IMG/VR virus record: IMGVR_UViG_3300030380_002584
Span: 6,275 to 44,106 of that record
Length of the DNA stretch: 37,832 nt
Strand: one strand, 5' to 3'
DNA from: a virus
A model generated the notes under the pieces. The model saw only the letters and a list, made by a program, of their open reading frames with translations. It was not told the origin of the DNA and searched no databases. Of the stretch, positions 24,278 through 32,436 are shown piece by piece; positions within the stretch are counted from its first letter, which is position 1, and every line of letters starts with the position of its first letter. The translations under genes were made by a program, and so were the position numbers.

Positions 24278-24357
24278 GGTCTTGATGCCTACTGACAAGA
24301 CCTGTCAAATAAAAACAGTAGTGTAAGACTAAAAGCAGTGGTTACTTATACACCACT
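24278..24357 (+). promoter_or_regulatory. structured 5' leader of the capsid operon
   Basis: Two perfect hairpins in the untranslated leader: GGTCTTG/CAAGACC (24278-24284/24296-24302, 11-nt loop) and AGTGGT/ACCACT (24337-24342/24352-24357, 9-nt loop). Neither is followed by a U-run, so they are not standard terminators. They may stabilise the abundant capsid mRNA or mark a processing site. Confidence 0.45.
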
Positions 24358-24378
24358 TGTAAAAATATCGTATAAAGA

Positions 24379-24843
24379 ATGGACAATAGAATAATGACAG
24401 AAGAACTAAACAATTCTGACACAGGCGAAAAGAACTGGAAAGAGATGAGAGAAAAACTTAATCTCTACGAGGCGAAAATCGCAGAATTTGAAGGTAAAGA
24501 AAGACAAGAAGTTTTTAACAAAGCAGGTCTTGACACTACTAAAGGTGTTGGAAAAGCAGTTGAGATGATGTACGAAGGTGATATGACTATTGAAGGAATA
24601 CAGCAATACGCATCAGAAGAATTTGGAGTTGAGTTTGGGAATCAAGACAGATTACAAGATACTGTACAAGCTACAGAACAAAGTCAGGATAGACTAAACA
24701 ACATACAACAAAATTCAGTTGTAGATTTATACAACGAGGATATAGTATCGCAAGTTCGTGAAGTAGAAAAATCAGGCAACATACGAAATTCAATAGCTGC
24801 CAAGTTATCTGTTATAGAGGAAGCGAAGAAAAACTCTAAATAG
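24379..24843 (+). CDS. scaffold (capsid assembly) protein
   Basis: A 154-residue, highly charged, mostly helical protein (EKNWKEMREKLNLYEAKIAE in the N-terminal coiled coil; DRLQDTVQATEQSQDRLNNI in the middle; IAAKLSVIEEAKKNSK at the basic end). Length, coiled-coil nature, basic C-terminal helix and position directly before the major capsid gene are those of phage scaffolds, which shape the procapsid and leave or are degraded. No protease is visible nearby. Start at ATG 24379, or at the in-frame ATG 24394 (TEELNN...), which is equally plausible; neither has a clear ribosome-binding site. Confidence 0.75.
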   Translation: MDNRIMTEELNNSDTGEKNWKEMREKLNLYEAKIAEFEGKERQEVFNKAGLDTTKGVGKAVEMMYEGDMTIEGIQQYASEEFGVEFGNQDRLQDTVQATEQSQDRLNNIQQNSVVDLYNEDIVSQVREVEKSGNIRNSIAAKLSVIEEAKKNSK

Positions 24844-24898
24844 ATTTTCTAAACTTCTTCAAACAATTTAGACAATTAACTTATAGGAGAAGTAAAAA

Positions 24899-26017
24899 AT
24901 GGCAAATATTTCGTTAACTAACAATACGATTTATGCACAAAACATTAATAACTTTACTGGTGAGTTGTTTAAAGTTGGTGGTCAAAGAACACCTTTACTG
25001 TCAGCAGTTGGTGGTTTGAATGGTGGTAAAACATTAAACTCTACATATTGGCAAGTCCAAGTAGAAGATAATGCAACCATTTCATCAGAACCAACCAAAG
25101 GACAAGAAGGTAGTAGCCCTACAGAATATCTCGGAAGAGATAGAGCTGCATATACTTATGTAACTCAAATATTCCATAAGGGTGTACAAATGACTTACAC
25201 AGCTTTAGCATCTACAGGTAACCAAAATCCTTTTGACTTGTCAGCTAATATTGCTAATTCATCTGATGGAGATGGAACAGTAACAGCAGCAGATAAACTA
25301 GGATTATTTGGTGGTAACCCAGTAAATGATGAATTTGCATTACAGCTTGAAAAAGCTATGGAAAAAGTGGCAAGAGAAGTTGAGTGGTTTGCATTCAATG
25401 GTTCTTTCTCTGATGGTGCTAATGTCACCCCAGGGTCAGGAACAAGAGAAATGTATGGTCTTGATGTATGGATAACCATAGGCAAGAACGCTAACAACGC
25501 TGCAGCAGTTAACCCATTAGGTGGTAACTGTTTCTACAATGACACAGATGGTGATGGAACAGGTACTGCACAAGTAATTAGTTTCAAAACTATTTCAGGT
25601 GCGTTGAAGAGGATGTATGATAACCATGCACCAATGAACCAACCTGTACTTTGTGTCACACCACAACAATTACTAGACCTTAACAATGAACTTGTTAAAG
25701 GTACAGTTGATATAGCAGGTGCAATCATTCCTAGAGATAGAAATGTTGCAGGAATTGACATTGATACAGTCATCACACCATTTGGTTCAATCGGACTAAT
25801 GGTCATTGACCCTAATATCATGCCAACAGGAACTGCTTTCATCTTAGACCTAGCTCACATACAACCAGTATTTACCAATATCCCAGGATTTGGTACTGTG
25901 TTTGTTCGTGACTTAGACCAAGATGCAAATGCTAGAATTGGTAAAGCAATTTATATGGAGATGGGATTTGAATTTGGTCCTCCTTCATACCATTGTAAAA
26001 TTCAAGCAGTAGCTTAA
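24899..26017 (+). CDS. major capsid protein
   Basis: A 372-residue shell protein. Evidence: position after the scaffold, the strong AGGAG site (24884-24888) and its own operon ending in a terminator. The N-terminus (NNFTGELFKVGGQRTPLLSA, then VGGLNGGKTLNSTYWQVQVED) and centre (TQIFHKGVQMTYTALAST; ALQLEKAMEKVAREVEWFAF) match the HK97-fold capsid family related to SU10-type proteins (PF17236-like; from memory). A mid insertion with Asp/Gly repeats (NDTDGDGTGTAQV) may be a surface loop. There is no N-terminal delta-domain or protease site. Codon use here is richer in C-ending codons (AACC, GGTA) than its neighbours, as expected of the most expressed gene. Confidence 0.9.
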   Translation: MANISLTNNTIYAQNINNFTGELFKVGGQRTPLLSAVGGLNGGKTLNSTYWQVQVEDNATISSEPTKGQEGSSPTEYLGRDRAAYTYVTQIFHKGVQMTYTALASTGNQNPFDLSANIANSSDGDGTVTAADKLGLFGGNPVNDEFALQLEKAMEKVAREVEWFAFNGSFSDGANVTPGSGTREMYGLDVWITIGKNANNAAAVNPLGGNCFYNDTDGDGTGTAQVISFKTISGALKRMYDNHAPMNQPVLCVTPQQLLDLNNELVKGTVDIAGAIIPRDRNVAGIDIDTVITPFGSIGLMVIDPNIMPTGTAFILDLAHIQPVFTNIPGFGTVFVRDLDQDANARIGKAIYMEMGFEFGPPSYHCKIQAVA

Positions 26018-26032
26018 ATAAAATTGAAGATT

Positions 26033-26061
26033 AGGGTGGAACTCCACCTCCACCCTTTTCT
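26033..26061 (+). terminator. intrinsic terminator after the capsid gene
   Basis: AGGGTGG (26033-26039) pairs perfectly with CCACCCT (26050-26056), 10-nt loop, then TTTC. An alternative shorter hairpin GGTGG/CCACC (26035-26039/26044-26048) with a 4-nt loop uses the same left arm. It would end most capsid transcripts and set the excess of capsid over connector and tail genes. Confidence 0.8.
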
Positions 26062-26063
26062 TC

Positions 26064-26072
26064 TGCTATAGT
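26064..26072 (+). promoter_or_regulatory. extended -10 element before the connector/tail genes
   Basis: TGCTATAGT, the TGnTATART pattern also found near 3115, 24214 and 33738. It lies only 9 bp before the ATG at 26082, which would give a leaderless or near-leaderless message; the AAGGAAAG between them overlaps the expected start of transcription. It could be a chance match. Confidence 0.35.
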
Positions 26073-26081
26073 AAGGAAAGT

Positions 26082-26411
26082 ATGATTAGTAAAACAGCTT
26101 TAATAGATATTTCAGCAGATAACAATAATTCATTAGGTGTAGAAACAGAGGGAATGTTACTTTGTGGTATTCAATTTCCTGCAGCTATGACTGGTTCTGC
26201 AATCACATTTGATTTTGCTTTAGACAATTCTACATGGGTAGATGTCAAAGAAACAGATGGAACTGATACAAGTTACACAGTTTCAGCAGGAGATGTGTTA
26301 AGAGTAGACCCTTCAGGTTGGGCTTTTGCTAGTAATGGTTACATAAGATTAACATCTGATGGAAACGAAACAGCAGACAGAAAAATAATATTACACTTTA
26401 GAAATAGTTAG
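26082..26411 (+). CDS. small beta-rich virion protein, decoration- or head-fibre-like
   Basis: A 109-residue beta-strand protein: ALIDISADNN, then MLLCGIQFPAAMTGSAITF, DVLRVDPSGW, YIRLTSDGNE and RKIILHFR. This strand pattern with PSGWAFASNGYIRL..SD resembles small beta-sandwich proteins encoded just after capsid genes in many phages (decoration or fibre-like; from memory). AAGGAAAG precedes the ATG by 2-3 nt. It follows the capsid terminator. No enzyme motif. Confidence 0.55.
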   Translation: MISKTALIDISADNNNSLGVETEGMLLCGIQFPAAMTGSAITFDFALDNSTWVDVKETDGTDTSYTVSAGDVLRVDPSGWAFASNGYIRLTSDGNETADRKIILHFRNS

Positions 26412-26419
26412 GATAACCA

Positions 26420-27427
26420 ATGAGCAATATTGGTAATCTCGTAGATAGAACTTATAGAGAGTATCTTGAACCTATGGATGATATTGTTAGTTACACAACA
26501 TTATCTACAACAATAAATGATTCAGCTACATCTGTTGTATTTAATGGTGACTTGTTATCTGTAGAAGAAGAAGATGCTTTAGATGCAGGTGCAATAATAG
26601 AAATAGGTCAAGAACTTATGATATGTACTGACCTAAATGCTGTTACTAATACAATTACAGTTACTAGAGCAGCTAGAGGTACAACTGCAACATCACACAC
26701 AGCAGGTGATTTAATAAAAATATCACCTCCATTTCCTCGTAAAAATGTATTTGATGCAGTATGTGACCAAATTAAAAACTTATTTCCTACAATCTTTGCA
26801 GTAGAAACACAATCAATAACTACAGGTACAGGATATACGCTTATAGGAAGTTATGATGCACCTGGAACACACAACTATATTGTTTCAATACTTAGTGCAA
26901 TATCACAATACACAGATTTTAGTGCAGGTTCTGATACTACTGGTGTAAACTTTTCACCTGTAACTTGTTCACTTGTTGAACTACCTAATCCTTTTACATA
27001 CACAGATAGTGATGGTGTATCAAGAACAATTACATACTCCACAGGTCCTTCTACTGTACACGCAATACAGTTTGCAGGTATAGCATCAGGTCATACAGCA
27101 CATGTAACATTTAAAAAGAAGTTTATAGAACCTACTGCAGAAACAGATACACTTGCAACAGTAGGGTTAGAAGATGAGTATGTGCCGATAATTATGGCAG
27201 GTGTAGCTGCACAAATGATGGCAGGTAGAGATATACCTACAGCTACTGCAGACTACATAACAGACCAATTAGCAGTATCTAACTTTCCTGTTGGGAGTGC
27301 AAATAGTGTTAGAAACTCTTTATTACAGTATCAACAACTTCTTATAAATCAGGCAAGAAAATATTTAAGAGCCAAATATCCTGAAGCAGTATCAGTTGAT
27401 GGAATGGTGTTCGGAATACAGGCATAA
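26420..27427 (+). CDS. head-tail connector / neck protein
   Basis: A 335-residue protein. Residues 1-100 combine an N-terminal helix (NLVDRTYREYLEPMDDI) with a beta domain carrying GAIIEIGQELMICTD and TVTRAARGTTATSHTAGD, a module found in phage head-closure and tail-adaptor proteins and again, diverged, in the gene at 29398. The rest is a beta-rich domain and a C-terminal helical part (LLQYQQLLINQARKYLRAKY). It lies after the capsid genes and before the tail gene, where adaptor and stopper proteins normally are. It is 8 bp from the previous gene and overlaps the next by TAATG. Confidence 0.6.
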   Translation: MSNIGNLVDRTYREYLEPMDDIVSYTTLSTTINDSATSVVFNGDLLSVEEEDALDAGAIIEIGQELMICTDLNAVTNTITVTRAARGTTATSHTAGDLIKISPPFPRKNVFDAVCDQIKNLFPTIFAVETQSITTGTGYTLIGSYDAPGTHNYIVSILSAISQYTDFSAGSDTTGVNFSPVTCSLVELPNPFTYTDSDGVSRTITYSTGPSTVHAIQFAGIASGHTAHVTFKKKFIEPTAETDTLATVGLEDEYVPIIMAGVAAQMMAGRDIPTATADYITDQLAVSNFPVGSANSVRNSLLQYQQLLINQARKYLRAKYPEAVSVDGMVFGIQA

Positions 27428-29397
27428 TGCCTAGAGTAGCCACAACAATCAATATAGCTAACCCAAAAAGATATGGGTATGATGTAAGAATAGATGACAT
27501 ACTACTTCGTTCTGCTGTTGGTCCAGGTAGGGAGATGCAAATACAATCATCTGATGTTCAAGAAGGTCAGATTAATGTTAAACAAAACCCTGAAGATTTT
27601 ACATCTAACTTAGGTCGTATATATTCTAGGAATAACTTTACAGGTGGACAGGGATTAGATACAGCACACAGAGCTAATGGTAGTCCTAAAGATACAACAA
27701 GATTTTTTGATAGCAAAGGTGTAGATGTATTTCATGGAGATGATGAAACTTCTTATCATGTCCATTTACTACATACTACTGCAGAAGAATTAAGTTTTAG
27801 TAACAGCAATAACTATTTAGCACAAACTACTAATGGAGATATGTATGTTACTGATGGTACAACAATTTACAAATCTACAGACAATGGAGATAATTGGAGT
27901 TCAGTAACAACAGGTCTTACAATCAATCATAACTTTACAGGTGCTGCAGCAGTAGGTGACCAGGTATATTTTACTACTGCTAATGGAACTGCAGCATCAG
28001 AGCTAATACAGTTTAATGGAACTTCTTGGTCAGAAAACACAACAGACCAAACATCTAATGCAGGACTTACAGGTGTGTGGTTTGCAAAAGGACAGTTGTT
28101 TATATCAGGAGATGATGGAACTGTAGAATATCTATGGGCAGTTAGTCCATTTAATAAAACTTGGTCAGCATCAGATTTAGCAGAAGCTGATGCAATCGTT
28201 ACATTTGAAGATAGCCACCATGTGTCACAAGTTGTAGATGCAGGTGCAGTTGTTTTAGCTGCCTCTACAAATGGTGATATATATTCTATAAAAGATGTAT
28301 CAGGAACTATGACACTGAAAGGTCAAACCAATATACCTTTTGAAGAAGTACATTCTATAGCTGCTTCTGAAGGTATTGTATTCTTTGGCACAAAAGAAAA
28401 AGCTAGAGATGTTGGTAGATTTTATCGTGCAGATTTAACTGTAGCTGATGACTTATATGTATTAGCTAACAGACAGTTAGTAAAAGAATGGGTTATATCA
28501 GGAGTAGATACAACACCTAAACACATGTTTGTATCAAGAGATAGTATTTACTGTGGCATAAAAGAAAGTGCTAGTGAAAGTTATCTATGGAGATATTACC
28601 TACCTACTGCAGGATTTGCTAGAGATTTAGAAATGGGAGAAGCAGGATTGGTTCTTGGTATTACACAATCAAATGGTAAGTTTATTATTTCTGTAGGTGG
28701 TGGAGGAATATACAAAGAAACTGCACTACACGAAAGCGAAGGATATATATTATTATCTGCAGCAGATTTCTTTACAGCAGAAAGCAAACAGTTTGTTGGT
28801 GCAGAAATATCTACATTTAGTTTGCCTAGTAATACATCAGTAGAATTATTTTATTCTACAAAATTTGAAGCATTAGATAATCCTAATGATGGTAGCTTTA
28901 TACTTGCATTAGACCAAGCTGCAGGTACAGGAGATACAGAAAAACAAATAGCTGAAGTATCTAGGTACATAGTAGGTAAAATTGTTCTTAAATCTTCATC
29001 AACTAAAGTAAATACACCTAAAGTTAAATCAGTGCAGTTTCGTGCATTAGCAAGACCTGAATTAGTAGTAGCACAAATACCAATAAATGTTTCAGATAGA
29101 GTGGAAAGACCAGGAAGAAAACCTATAAAAGTTAAAGGTCTTGGCGATACATTGTACAATGCACTTCGTAGTAAAGAAGGTGACAGTGTTACCTTAGAAT
29201 TGTTTGACCCATCTGAAATAATTAGAGGTGTTGTAGAAAGAATAAGTTATCCAATTAATTCTAATGTTGAAAGAGGAAGTGTTACACAGTATGCTATAAT
29301 TACTGTGCGTGGAACTAGACAACCTACTGTTACTGATGTAACAAGTACAAATGTGTTTGGTATCAACGCATTAGGTATAATGAGATTTGGAAGTTAA
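27427..29397 (+). CDS. tail protein with beta-propeller-like N-terminal half
   Basis: A 656-residue protein. An Asp-box/BNR repeat is visible at 150-157 (S-T-D-N-G-D-N-W), with further weaker repeats (FNGTSWSENT; STNGDIYSIKD; GIYCGIKES-like), giving a propeller of several blades over about residues 110-460. The last 200 residues are beta-rich (KPIKVKGLGDTLYNALRSKE, then ITVRGTR). A large propeller protein after the connector in a short-tailed phage fits the tail nozzle (analogous to T7 gp12), which seals the tail tip. It could alternatively be a receptor-binding or glycan-binding protein. Coupled on both sides. Confidence 0.6.
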   Translation: MPRVATTINIANPKRYGYDVRIDDILLRSAVGPGREMQIQSSDVQEGQINVKQNPEDFTSNLGRIYSRNNFTGGQGLDTAHRANGSPKDTTRFFDSKGVDVFHGDDETSYHVHLLHTTAEELSFSNSNNYLAQTTNGDMYVTDGTTIYKSTDNGDNWSSVTTGLTINHNFTGAAAVGDQVYFTTANGTAASELIQFNGTSWSENTTDQTSNAGLTGVWFAKGQLFISGDDGTVEYLWAVSPFNKTWSASDLAEADAIVTFEDSHHVSQVVDAGAVVLAASTNGDIYSIKDVSGTMTLKGQTNIPFEEVHSIAASEGIVFFGTKEKARDVGRFYRADLTVADDLYVLANRQLVKEWVISGVDTTPKHMFVSRDSIYCGIKESASESYLWRYYLPTAGFARDLEMGEAGLVLGITQSNGKFIISVGGGGIYKETALHESEGYILLSAADFFTAESKQFVGAEISTFSLPSNTSVELFYSTKFEALDNPNDGSFILALDQAAGTGDTEKQIAEVSRYIVGKIVLKSSSTKVNTPKVKSVQFRALARPELVVAQIPINVSDRVERPGRKPIKVKGLGDTLYNALRSKEGDSVTLELFDPSEIIRGVVERISYPINSNVERGSVTQYAIITVRGTRQPTVTDVTSTNVFGINALGIMRFGS

Positions 29398-29970
29398 ATG
29401 ACAGCACAAGAAGTAAAATTTGCAAACTTTTTTGAAACAACGCTAAATGGTATTTTAGCATCAGGTGCTACAGATATGACTTTAACAGCAGCACCCACAT
29501 CAGATGGAACATCTGCTATTGCTGCACCTTATTATTTAGTTATAGACCCTGACAACGCATCAACAAGAGAAGTAGTTTTAGTAACAGCAGCATCAGGTAC
29601 AACAGTATCTGCCATGACTAGAGATGTAGAAAGTAGACATACAACAGACCCTACACATGTAGATGGAACTGTAGTTCGTATGGCAGTTGTAAAAGAAATG
29701 TTTGAAGATATACACGATAGAATTGATGCAGGTGTTACTGCAAGTTCATCTACAGTTTTAACTAATAAGTCTATAGATAGTGATAACAACACTATTACTA
29801 ACATAGTCAACGCAGATATTAAATCTGCAGCAGCAATAGATGCAGCAAAGATACATAATGGTACTGTATCTAACACAGAATTTGGACACTTAAATGGAGT
29901 TACCTCTGCAATACAAACACAGTTAGATACAAAAGTTGGTATTGGTATGGTAATAGCATTAGGAGGATAA
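29398..29970 (+). CDS. tail fibre/adaptor-like protein
   Basis: A 190-residue protein. Residues 1-100 look like the beta module of the connector at 26420 (LVIDPDNASTREVVLVTAAS and MTRDVESRHT), and the C-terminal part (AAAIDAAKIHNGTVSNTEFG, then HLNGVTSAIQTQLDTKV) is the 'LNGVTSAIQTQLDxK' repeat common in tail fibre trimerisation regions. Thus it may attach the fibres to the tail. The ending VIALGG carries the AGGAGG ribosome-binding site of the next gene. Confidence 0.65.
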   Translation: MTAQEVKFANFFETTLNGILASGATDMTLTAAPTSDGTSAIAAPYYLVIDPDNASTREVVLVTAASGTTVSAMTRDVESRHTTDPTHVDGTVVRMAVVKEMFEDIHDRIDAGVTASSSTVLTNKSIDSDNNTITNIVNADIKSAAAIDAAKIHNGTVSNTEFGHLNGVTSAIQTQLDTKVGIGMVIALGG

Positions 29971-29971
29971 C

Positions 29972-30172
29972 ATGGGTATGCTTCTTATGCTTAAAGAAGG
30001 TGGAAGTCTAGGCATAGATACTATTGGTAATTTACCTATTGATGAAGATATAGATTTATTACCTGATGCAGGTGGAAGTTTAAGTTTTGCATTACGAATA
30101 GCTTATGAAGGACTTGTTGTGACAAGCGTGACACAGACAAGCACTCGTGCTATAGTAATGGGAGATAGTTAA
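29972..30172 (+). CDS. hypothetical 66-residue virion-region protein
   Basis: A 66-residue protein with the sequence MGMLLMLKEGGSLGIDTIGN and an acidic middle. AGGAGG at 29961-29966 is 5 nt before its ATG and lies within the last codons of the fibre-adaptor gene. It is not recognised. It could be a small fibre or baseplate partner. A 21-bp gap and a clear GGAG separate it from the next gene. Confidence 0.55.
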   Translation: MGMLLMLKEGGSLGIDTIGNLPIDEDIDLLPDAGGSLSFALRIAYEGLVVTSVTQTSTRAIVMGDS

Positions 30173-30193
30173 TTAATTATATTGGAGATATAA

Positions 30194-30517
30194 ATGGCAG
30201 AAACATTTCAAGCAGTTAATGTAGCATTAGGAAGTTCAGCAGATGCTGTAGCATATACTTGCCCTGGTTCTACAACTGCGATTGTTATACATTGTCAAGT
30301 CGCTAATGTTGATGGCACAAACGCAGCAGATTTAAACATAGACCATAATGATGGTTCTGTTGTTGCTGCATTAGTATCAACTCTTTCTGTTCCTGCAGAT
30401 ACAGCAGTTAATCCTATTGGAGGAAAACTCGTATTAGAAGCAGGAGATGAACTAAGAGCTTGGGCAGGTGCTGCCTCTGACTTAGAGATGACTTTAAGTA
30501 TATTAGAAATAACATAG
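30194..30517 (+). CDS. small beta-rich tail/fibre-associated protein
   Basis: A 107-residue beta-sandwich-like protein. The layout (VAYTCPGSTTAIVIHCQVAN, then LNIDHNDGS, VPADTAVNPIGGKLVLEAGD and a closing SILEIT) matches a widespread small phage protein near fibre genes (from memory): 'P..aivl..vaNvd...' and 'vL.aGD.L.a.a'. GGAG before the ATG at 30184-30187. Probably a fibre-tip or attachment protein; function not known. Confidence 0.6.
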   Translation: MAETFQAVNVALGSSADAVAYTCPGSTTAIVIHCQVANVDGTNAADLNIDHNDGSVVAALVSTLSVPADTAVNPIGGKLVLEAGDELRAWAGAASDLEMTLSILEIT

Positions 30518-30529
30518 GAGTTTTAAAAT

Positions 30530-31414
30530 ATGTCTAAATTTGGATATATAGGTGCAAACAAAGCACCATCACAATCTGATAGTTCAAATGCAGGTTTGTA
30601 TAGTATTGATGAACACGCTGATTTAGCAGGACCTAATGATGGTTCTCTTGCTGCAGGTGGAATAATTATGGAATATGTAGTTATTAGTGGTGGAGGTCAA
30701 GGTAATGGTGCAGGTGGTGGTTCAGGTGGTGGAGTTGTATCAGGTACATTTTCTGCAAAAACTGGAGTTGAATATACTGTTACAGTTGGTGGTGCAACAG
30801 GTACAAGTTCTATAGTAGGTGCTGATGGCAGAACTGTAGAGAGTGCTGCAGGTGGTGGTAATGGTGCGCAAACAGGTTTTAATGGTGGTGGTGGTAACAC
30901 TAATGGTAACAACAGAGGTTTTCCACAATTTAACACAGATGCTAGAGGAAAAATGGGTTCAATGGGTTCAGGTTTAGCAGGTGGTGGAGGTTCATCTACT
31001 GTAAGCATAGGTAGTAATGGTAGCAATAGAATATCAGGTTCAGGTGCTGCAGGTACAGATGCTTTTTCACAATGGGCTGCAGATACATCATCAGGACATT
31101 CATCACGATATGGTGGTGGAGGTGGTGGTTTGAGTAGAAGCCACGAACAACGACACTTTGCTAGTGGTGGCACTGGTGGTGGTGGTACAGGTGGAGAACA
31201 AGGTAATTATAATAACAATGCAACATCAGGAACAGCTAACACTGGTGGAGGTGGAGGTTCAGGTAATGGACAAGGAACTGGTGGTTCAGGACTTGTTATG
31301 ATTAGAGTTGCCGATAGCGAAGATGCTTTAACTACTACAGGTTCTCCTAGCACATATACTGCTAATAGTTATGACTATTATAAATTTACAGGCAGTGGAA
31401 GTTTTACAGTTTAA
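30530..31414 (+). CDS. glycine-rich tail fibre (receptor-binding) protein
   Basis: A 294-residue protein. After a 40-residue N-terminus, EYVVISGGGQGNGAGGGSGG opens a very Gly/Ser/Asn-rich domain (repeated GGGG blocks to about residue 250) that matches the glycine-rich adhesin type in which packed polyglycine II helices form a receptor-binding sandwich. Segments VVSGTFSAKTGVEYTVTVGG and GTGGSGLVMIRV fit the beta strands bounding this kind of domain. AGGAG precedes the ATG. The coding sequence is a run of GGT/GGA codons, an unstable low-complexity tract likely to vary among relatives. It is coupled to the next gene by TAATG. Confidence 0.75.
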   Translation: MSKFGYIGANKAPSQSDSSNAGLYSIDEHADLAGPNDGSLAAGGIIMEYVVISGGGQGNGAGGGSGGGVVSGTFSAKTGVEYTVTVGGATGTSSIVGADGRTVESAAGGGNGAQTGFNGGGGNTNGNNRGFPQFNTDARGKMGSMGSGLAGGGGSSTVSIGSNGSNRISGSGAAGTDAFSQWAADTSSGHSSRYGGGGGGLSRSHEQRHFASGGTGGGGTGGEQGNYNNNATSGTANTGGGGGSGNGQGTGGSGLVMIRVADSEDALTTTGSPSTYTANSYDYYKFTGSGSFTV

Positions 31415-31824
31415 TGGCACACTTTGCAAAAATAGAAGATGGAATAGTTACAGAAGTATGTGTAATTCATAACAGTGTTGTTGACCCTGAAGATAGTGGT
31501 TCAGATAACGAACAACTAGGAAAAGATTTTATTGCTTCATTAAATTTAGAAGGCACTTGGTTGCAAACATCTTACAATGGCAACTTTAGAAAACAATACG
31601 CACAAATTGGTTTTACCTATGATAGTTCTGCAGATGAGTTTGTATCATTTAAACCAATAGATTACGAAGGTGTTGAGTGTGCAAGTTGGACATTAGACAG
31701 TAATAATGACTGGCAACCACCAGTTGCTAAACCTACTGATGAACCTGCAGAAGCTAAATCATGGGTATGGGATGAAACTTCTTATCAAGCAGACAATACA
31801 CAAGGTTGGGTGCAAATACCTTAA
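31414..31824 (+). CDS. conserved marine-phage protein (MAHFAKI..QTSYN..YTYD)
   Basis: A 136-residue protein. MAHFAKIEDGIVTEVCVIHN, then GTWLQTSYNG, GFTYDSSADEF and a C-terminal WTLDSNNDWQPPVAKP correspond to a small family common near fibre genes of marine phages (from memory; often a fibre-distal or appended domain). Beta-rich, acidic. Function not known; virion association is likely. TAATG overlap links it to the glycine-rich fibre and it is followed by the first oxygenase-like gene after 18 bp. Confidence 0.65.
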   Translation: MAHFAKIEDGIVTEVCVIHNSVVDPEDSGSDNEQLGKDFIASLNLEGTWLQTSYNGNFRKQYAQIGFTYDSSADEFVSFKPIDYEGVECASWTLDSNNDWQPPVAKPTDEPAEAKSWVWDETSYQADNTQGWVQIP

Positions 31825-31842
31825 TCATAGAATGGTGGACAA

Positions 31843-32418
31843 ATGATTACAGAAATTAAAATAGTAGAGAATTTTTTAACTCCTACTTATCATAAAGAAC
31901 TGTTAAACAGCTTAGATAGTCCTAATATGCCATGGTATTTACAAAAAAATATATCTTTCCAAACAGATAACAAATTATCACATAAAAACTTTGGTTTTAA
32001 TAGAACATACTATGATGAAAATGGATGGCGTTTAGATACAGATAACACAATAGATATTATAAAACCTGCAGTATATCAAATTATGGACACAGTTGGTGGA
32101 GTACAACCTTTAAGAGTAAGAGCAGATATGACTATGCAAAGTGATGAAGAACATAAACATGGAATACATATTGATTATCCAACTGCTAATATAACTACAA
32201 TTTTATATATAAATGATAGTGATGGAGATACAATATTTTATGAAGAAAGAACTTCCGATACAACTAAAAGATACCAACCTAATGATTTAAGCGAGATGAA
32301 AAGAGTAACACCTGTAGCAAATTCACTTGTAATTTTTGATGGATTTCAATTACATACAGGATGTTCTCCTATAAAAAATAGTAATAGAATACTTATTAAC
32401 TCCAATTATTTAGTATGA
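31843..32418 (+). CDS. 2-oxoglutarate/Fe(II) oxygenase-like protein 1
   Basis: A 191-residue protein of the prolyl-4-hydroxylase-like 2OG-Fe(II) oxygenase class: HxD in GIHIDYPT (H109, D111), the distal His in FQLHTGC (H171) and a basic 2OG ligand in NRILIN (R182). It would hydroxylate a substrate using 2-oxoglutarate and oxygen; the substrate is unknown. Beta strands IIKPAVYQI and TTILYIND fit the jelly-roll. Such genes are frequent in marine phages beside fibre genes, with possible roles in modifying fibre or host proteins (unproven). It is the first of two tandem paralogues. Confidence 0.8.
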   Translation: MITEIKIVENFLTPTYHKELLNSLDSPNMPWYLQKNISFQTDNKLSHKNFGFNRTYYDENGWRLDTDNTIDIIKPAVYQIMDTVGGVQPLRVRADMTMQSDEEHKHGIHIDYPTANITTILYINDSDGDTIFYEERTSDTTKRYQPNDLSEMKRVTPVANSLVIFDGFQLHTGCSPIKNSNRILINSNYLV

Positions 32419-32436
32419 AAATAGAAAGGTATATTA

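Noticed and set aside
30697-31173. Antisense Pro-rich frame opposite the glycine-rich fibre
   Set aside because: It is the reverse complement of GGT/GGA codons; a compositional shadow.
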